The notes below the pieces were generated by a model. That model had not been told where the DNA came from. It was given only the letters and a program-made list of their open reading frames with translations, and searched no databases. A stretch of DNA of 8,109 bases, taken from NCBI GenBank assembly GCA_007130445.1, contig SLSM01000370.1, positions 1 to 8,109 on the forward strand, given 5' to 3'. The first letter of the stretch is position 1. Every line of letters starts with the position of its first letter. Of the stretch, positions 6,235-8,109 are shown piece by piece. The DNA is from Trueperaceae bacterium (lineage in GTDB: Bacteria > Deinococcota > Deinococci > Deinococcales > Trueperaceae). The position numbers and the translations under genes are program-made.

Positions 6235-7242
6235 TCAGCGCAGCACGAAGCCCGCCCCGAGGTCGTCGCCTCGCTCGACGAGCCAGGTCGCGTGCCCCAT
6301 GATCGCCGCCGTGCCGGTCACCTCGGACACCACGGCCTCGAAGGGGCCGACGCGGGTCACCTCCAGCGCCCGACCCGTGAAGACCGAGCCGACGATGGAG
6401 GCGTTGCGGAGCGGCTCGCCGAGCGCGAGGGCGCCACGCGCGAGGAGCTGCGCCACGCGTCCGGCGGTGCCGGTGCCGGTGGGGGAGCGGTCGACCTCGC
6501 GGTCGGCGAAGACGCACACGTTACGCTGCTCTGCGCTTCCGTCCGTGACACGCTCCGACAGGATGGTGCCGTAGATGCCGCGCAGCTCGCTCTCGAGGGG
6601 GTGCTCGATCACGGCGGCGGCCATGACGGCGTGTTTGATCTCATGGCCTGCCTGCACGAGCTCGCCCAGCCGCGACGGCGCGACCGCCAACCCCACCTGC
6701 GCGGCCTCGAGGTAGGCGTAGAACGCGCCGCCGAAGGCGACGTCGACGGTCACCTCACCGAACGACGGCGTGACCACCGTGAGGTCGCGCGTGTGCAGGA
6801 ACGACGGGACGTTGCGGAAGCGCACCGGGCCCGCATGACGGCCGTCCCAGGCCACGAACGCCTCGACGAAGCCGGCGGGGGTATCGATGCCCACGCGCGT
6901 CTCAGGCTCGCTGCGTGCGACCAGGCCGTGCGCCACCGCCACCGTGGCCAGCGCGATGATGCCGTGACCACACATGTCGGAGTAGCCCTCGTTGTGCATG
7001 AACACCACACCCATGTCGGCCGCGGCCGTGACGCTCTCGGTGAGGTAGGCGCCGTACATGTCGGCGTGGCCGCGCGGCTCCAGGATCAAGGCGCGGCGCA
7101 CGTGGTCGAGGTGTTCGCGCGCCCAACGGCGCTTCGCCAGGATGGTGTCGCCCGGCAGGCGTGGCACGCCGCCGATGACGATGCGCAGCGGCTCGCCGCC
7201 GGTGTGGCACTCGACCGTGGTGTAGCTGGCGCTGAACTCCAT
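6235..7242 (-). CDS. Proline racemase family, probable trans-3-hydroxy-L-proline dehydratase
   Basis: A 335-residue protein of full family length ('TVECHTGGEP' at 9-18). The first catalytic residue is C91 in 'MCGHG'. The second is threonine, T255, in 'DRSPTGTGTAG' (251-261). In this family Cys/Cys pairs are proline racemases or 4-hydroxyproline 2-epimerases, whereas Cys/Thr marks trans-3-hydroxy-L-proline dehydratase, as in human L3HYPDH. That enzyme removes water from trans-3-hydroxy-L-proline to give pyrroline-2-carboxylate, which a separate reductase turns into proline; no such reductase gene is visible here. The protein has no signal peptide and is probably cytoplasmic. It ends 18 bases from the convergent SARP gene and starts 57 bases from the divergent nanE-like gene. 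TAGCCT stands 6 bases before the ATG and there is no Shine-Dalgarno. Family assignment is near certain; substrate specificity rests on the Cys/Thr rule. Confidence 0.88.
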   Translation of the reverse strand: MEFSASYTTVECHTGGEPLRIVIGGVPRLPGDTILAKRRWAREHLDHVRRALILEPRGHADMYGAYLTESVTAAADMGVVFMHNEGYSDMCGHGIIALATVAVAHGLVARSEPETRVGIDTPAGFVEAFVAWDGRHAGPVRFRNVPSFLHTRDLTVVTPSFGEVTVDVAFGGAFYAYLEAAQVGLAVAPSRLGELVQAGHEIKHAVMAAAVIEHPLESELRGIYGTILSERVTDGSAEQRNVCVFADREVDRSPTGTGTAGRVAQLLARGALALGEPLRNASIVGSVFTGRALEVTRVGPFEAVVSEVTGTAAIMGHATWLVERGDDLGAGFVLR

Positions 7243-7248
7243 GCGGGA

Positions 7249-7254
7249 AGGCTA
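7249..7254 (-). promoter_or_regulatory. Candidate -10 box of the hydroxyproline dehydratase gene
   Basis: The minus strand reads TAGCCT, then 6 bases, then ATG at 7242. It fits leaderless transcription. The -35 region has no recognisable consensus and would lie close to the regulatory DNA of the divergent gene. Confidence 0.4.
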
Positions 7255-7274
7255 CCTGGTCGGCGTGGTCGGGG

Positions 7275-7297
7275 CCCAGCGCGACCGGTACGCTGGG
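7275..7297. promoter_or_regulatory. 23-bp dyad over the nanE promoter, candidate operator
   Basis: CCCAGCG (7275-7281), a 9-base spacer, then CGCTGGG (7291-7297). The arms match perfectly and their centres are 16 bp apart, suitable for a dimeric repressor. The right arm overlaps the TACGCT box, so a bound protein should block nanE transcription. A pair of GGTCGG direct repeats (7258 and 7267) lies alongside. Confidence 0.45.
7289..7294 (+). promoter_or_regulatory. Candidate -10 box of the nanE-like gene
   Basis: TACGCT is followed by 5 bases and ATG at 7300, with no Shine-Dalgarno. The hexamer is identical to the box before the DUF3179 gene. Confidence 0.45.
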
Positions 7298-7299
7298 GC

Positions 7300-8058
7300 A
7301 TGACCAGCCGTTCCGTCGACGTCGTCACCCGCCTCGAAGGCGGCCTGATCGCCTCGTGCCAACCGGTGCGCGGCGGCGTGTTCGACCGCCCCGAGCTCGT
7401 CGCGCTGTTCGCCCTCGCCGCTCTCGACGGCGGCGCGGTTGGGCTGCGGGTGGAGAGCCTGGCGGACCTGCGGGAGGTACGCGCGTCCCTGGACGCCGAC
7501 GGAAGGTCGGCGCCGATCACCGGGCTCGTCAAGCGTGAGGAGCCTGGAACCGACGTGTTCATCACCCCGCGGCTCGATGACGTCCGCGCGCTGGTCGAGG
7601 CCGGCGCCGACGTCGTGGCGTTCGACGCCACCGACCGTGAGCGGCCCACGTCGGTGGCCGAGCTGATCGAAGCGATCCACGTTGCGGGCGCGCTGGCGAT
7701 GGCCGACGTCGCCACCGAAGCAGAGGGCGTCGCCGCCCACCAGGCCGGCGCGGATTTCGTGGCCTCCACGCTGTCGGGCTATGCGCCCGGCTCACCGCAG
7801 CTGCCCGGCCCCGACTTGGCCTTGGTGGCGAGCCTCGCTCGCGCCGGCGCACGGGTGGTGGCCGAGGGGCGCATCGCCACGCCCGCCGACGCCGCTGCCG
7901 CCCGCGCGCGCGGCGCCTTCGCCGTGACCGTCGGCACGGCCTTCAGCCGACCCGAGTGGATCGTGCGGGCGTTCGCCGAAGCCGTGTGGGAGGGTGCCGT
8001 TGGCGGCTCGCGCGACGCCCATGCCCGCGCCTGGGACGCCGCGGCGACCGACGCGTGA
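7300..8058 (+). CDS. nanE: Putative N-acetylmannosamine-6-phosphate 2-epimerase
   Basis: A 252-residue TIM-barrel protein resembling NanE, which interconverts N-acetylmannosamine-6-phosphate and N-acetylglucosamine-6-phosphate in sialic acid and ManNAc breakdown in the cytoplasm. Family signatures appear in order: 'GGLIASCQP' (14-22), 'GAVGLRVES' (45-53), 'GLVKRE' with the probable catalytic lysine K78, 'VFITPRLDDVRALVEAGAD' (86-104), 'FDATDRERP' (108-116), 'MADVAT' (134-139), 'ADFVASTLSGYAPG' (151-164) and 'VVAEGRIATP' (186-195) with the expected catalytic glutamate E189. It is slightly longer than typical NanE, with extra residues at both ends. The frame is open far upstream, but only as antisense of the dehydratase gene, so ATG 7300 with its TACGCT box is the sensible start. 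It overlaps the next gene by 4 bases and is probably translationally coupled to it. Confidence 0.9.
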   Translation: MTSRSVDVVTRLEGGLIASCQPVRGGVFDRPELVALFALAALDGGAVGLRVESLADLREVRASLDADGRSAPITGLVKREEPGTDVFITPRLDDVRALVEAGADVVAFDATDRERPTSVAELIEAIHVAGALAMADVATEAEGVAAHQAGADFVASTLSGYAPGSPQLPGPDLALVASLARAGARVVAEGRIATPADAAAARARGAFAVTVGTAFSRPEWIVRAFAEAVWEGAVGGSRDAHARAWDAAATDA

Positions 8059-8109
8059 GCGAGTCCGCGGCCCCGCTGCAGCTGGCGCTGGACCTTGGCG
8101 GCACGTCGA
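8055..8109 (+). CDS. Sugar kinase, probably ROK family (N-terminus only, runs off right edge)
   Basis: GTG at 8055 overlaps the nanE stop in the arrangement GTGA, which points to translational coupling within one operon. Only 18 residues are visible; they include 'LALDLGGTS', which fits the N-terminal phosphate-binding strand of ROK kinases (usual form DIGGTK). Beside nanE, an N-acetylmannosamine kinase making the epimerase substrate is the natural reading, but a glucokinase or another ROK member cannot be excluded from so short a stretch. Confidence 0.6.
   Translation, partial: MSESAAPLQLALDLGGTS

Noticed and set aside
6292..7299. Upstream in-frame extension of nanE by over 300 residues
   Set aside because: This stretch is antisense to the dehydratase gene. 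NanE homology starts only after ATG 7300, where a -10 box is also found.
1..8109. tRNA, rRNA, CRISPR, insertion sequence, prophage or biosynthetic cluster
   Set aside because: No cloverleaf-like segment, regular repeat-spacer array, transposase or integrase motif, terminal inverted repeats or polyketide/peptide synthase genes were found.

Overview
The window looks like chromosomal DNA of a very GC-rich actinobacterium. I judge this from the base composition, the strong third-position G/C bias in every gene, a large SARP-type regulator of the AfsR kind, and several apparently leaderless genes with a TANNNT box placed 5 to 7 bases before the start codon. The exact lineage is not determinable from this sequence; a non-Streptomyces group such as Acidimicrobiia is a guess only. 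There is no sign of phage, insertion sequence, CRISPR, tRNA or rRNA.

Layout, left to right. Bases 1-330 (minus) hold the N-terminal part of a membrane-anchored or secreted DUF3179 protein. It is divergent from a Crp/Fnr-family regulator (462-1157, plus). Next, on the minus strand and converging on the regulator, is a 518-residue lipoprotein (1255-2811) with a lipobox, a Big2-type Ig-like domain and two beta-helix-like repeats. A 97-base gap with two back-to-back hairpins separates these two genes. A 261-base intergenic region follows, and then a 1047-residue SARP-STAND-TPR regulator (3073-6216, plus) divergent from the lipoprotein gene. On the right, a proline racemase-family enzyme (6235-7242, minus) has the Cys/Thr active-site pair typical of trans-3-hydroxy-L-proline dehydratase. 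It is divergent from a nanE-like N-acetylmannosamine-6-phosphate 2-epimerase (7300-8058, plus), which overlaps by 4 bases the start of a ROK-type kinase (8055 to the window end).

How the parts may work together. The most striking signal is a run of hexamers, three of them identical (CGTTTG), spaced exactly 11 bp apart at 2929-2978. This is the spacing at which SARP/OmpR-type winged-helix proteins bind. The run sits immediately upstream of a candidate -10 box for the lipoprotein gene, over its expected -35 position. I infer that the adjacent large SARP activates the lipoprotein gene, giving a self-contained regulator/surface-protein pair. On the right, hydroxyproline dehydration and ManNAc-6-P epimerisation/ManNAc phosphorylation suggest scavenging of glycoprotein- or collagen-like material or cell debris. 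The two divergent genes share a 57-bp promoter region with a 23-bp dyad over the nanE -10 box.
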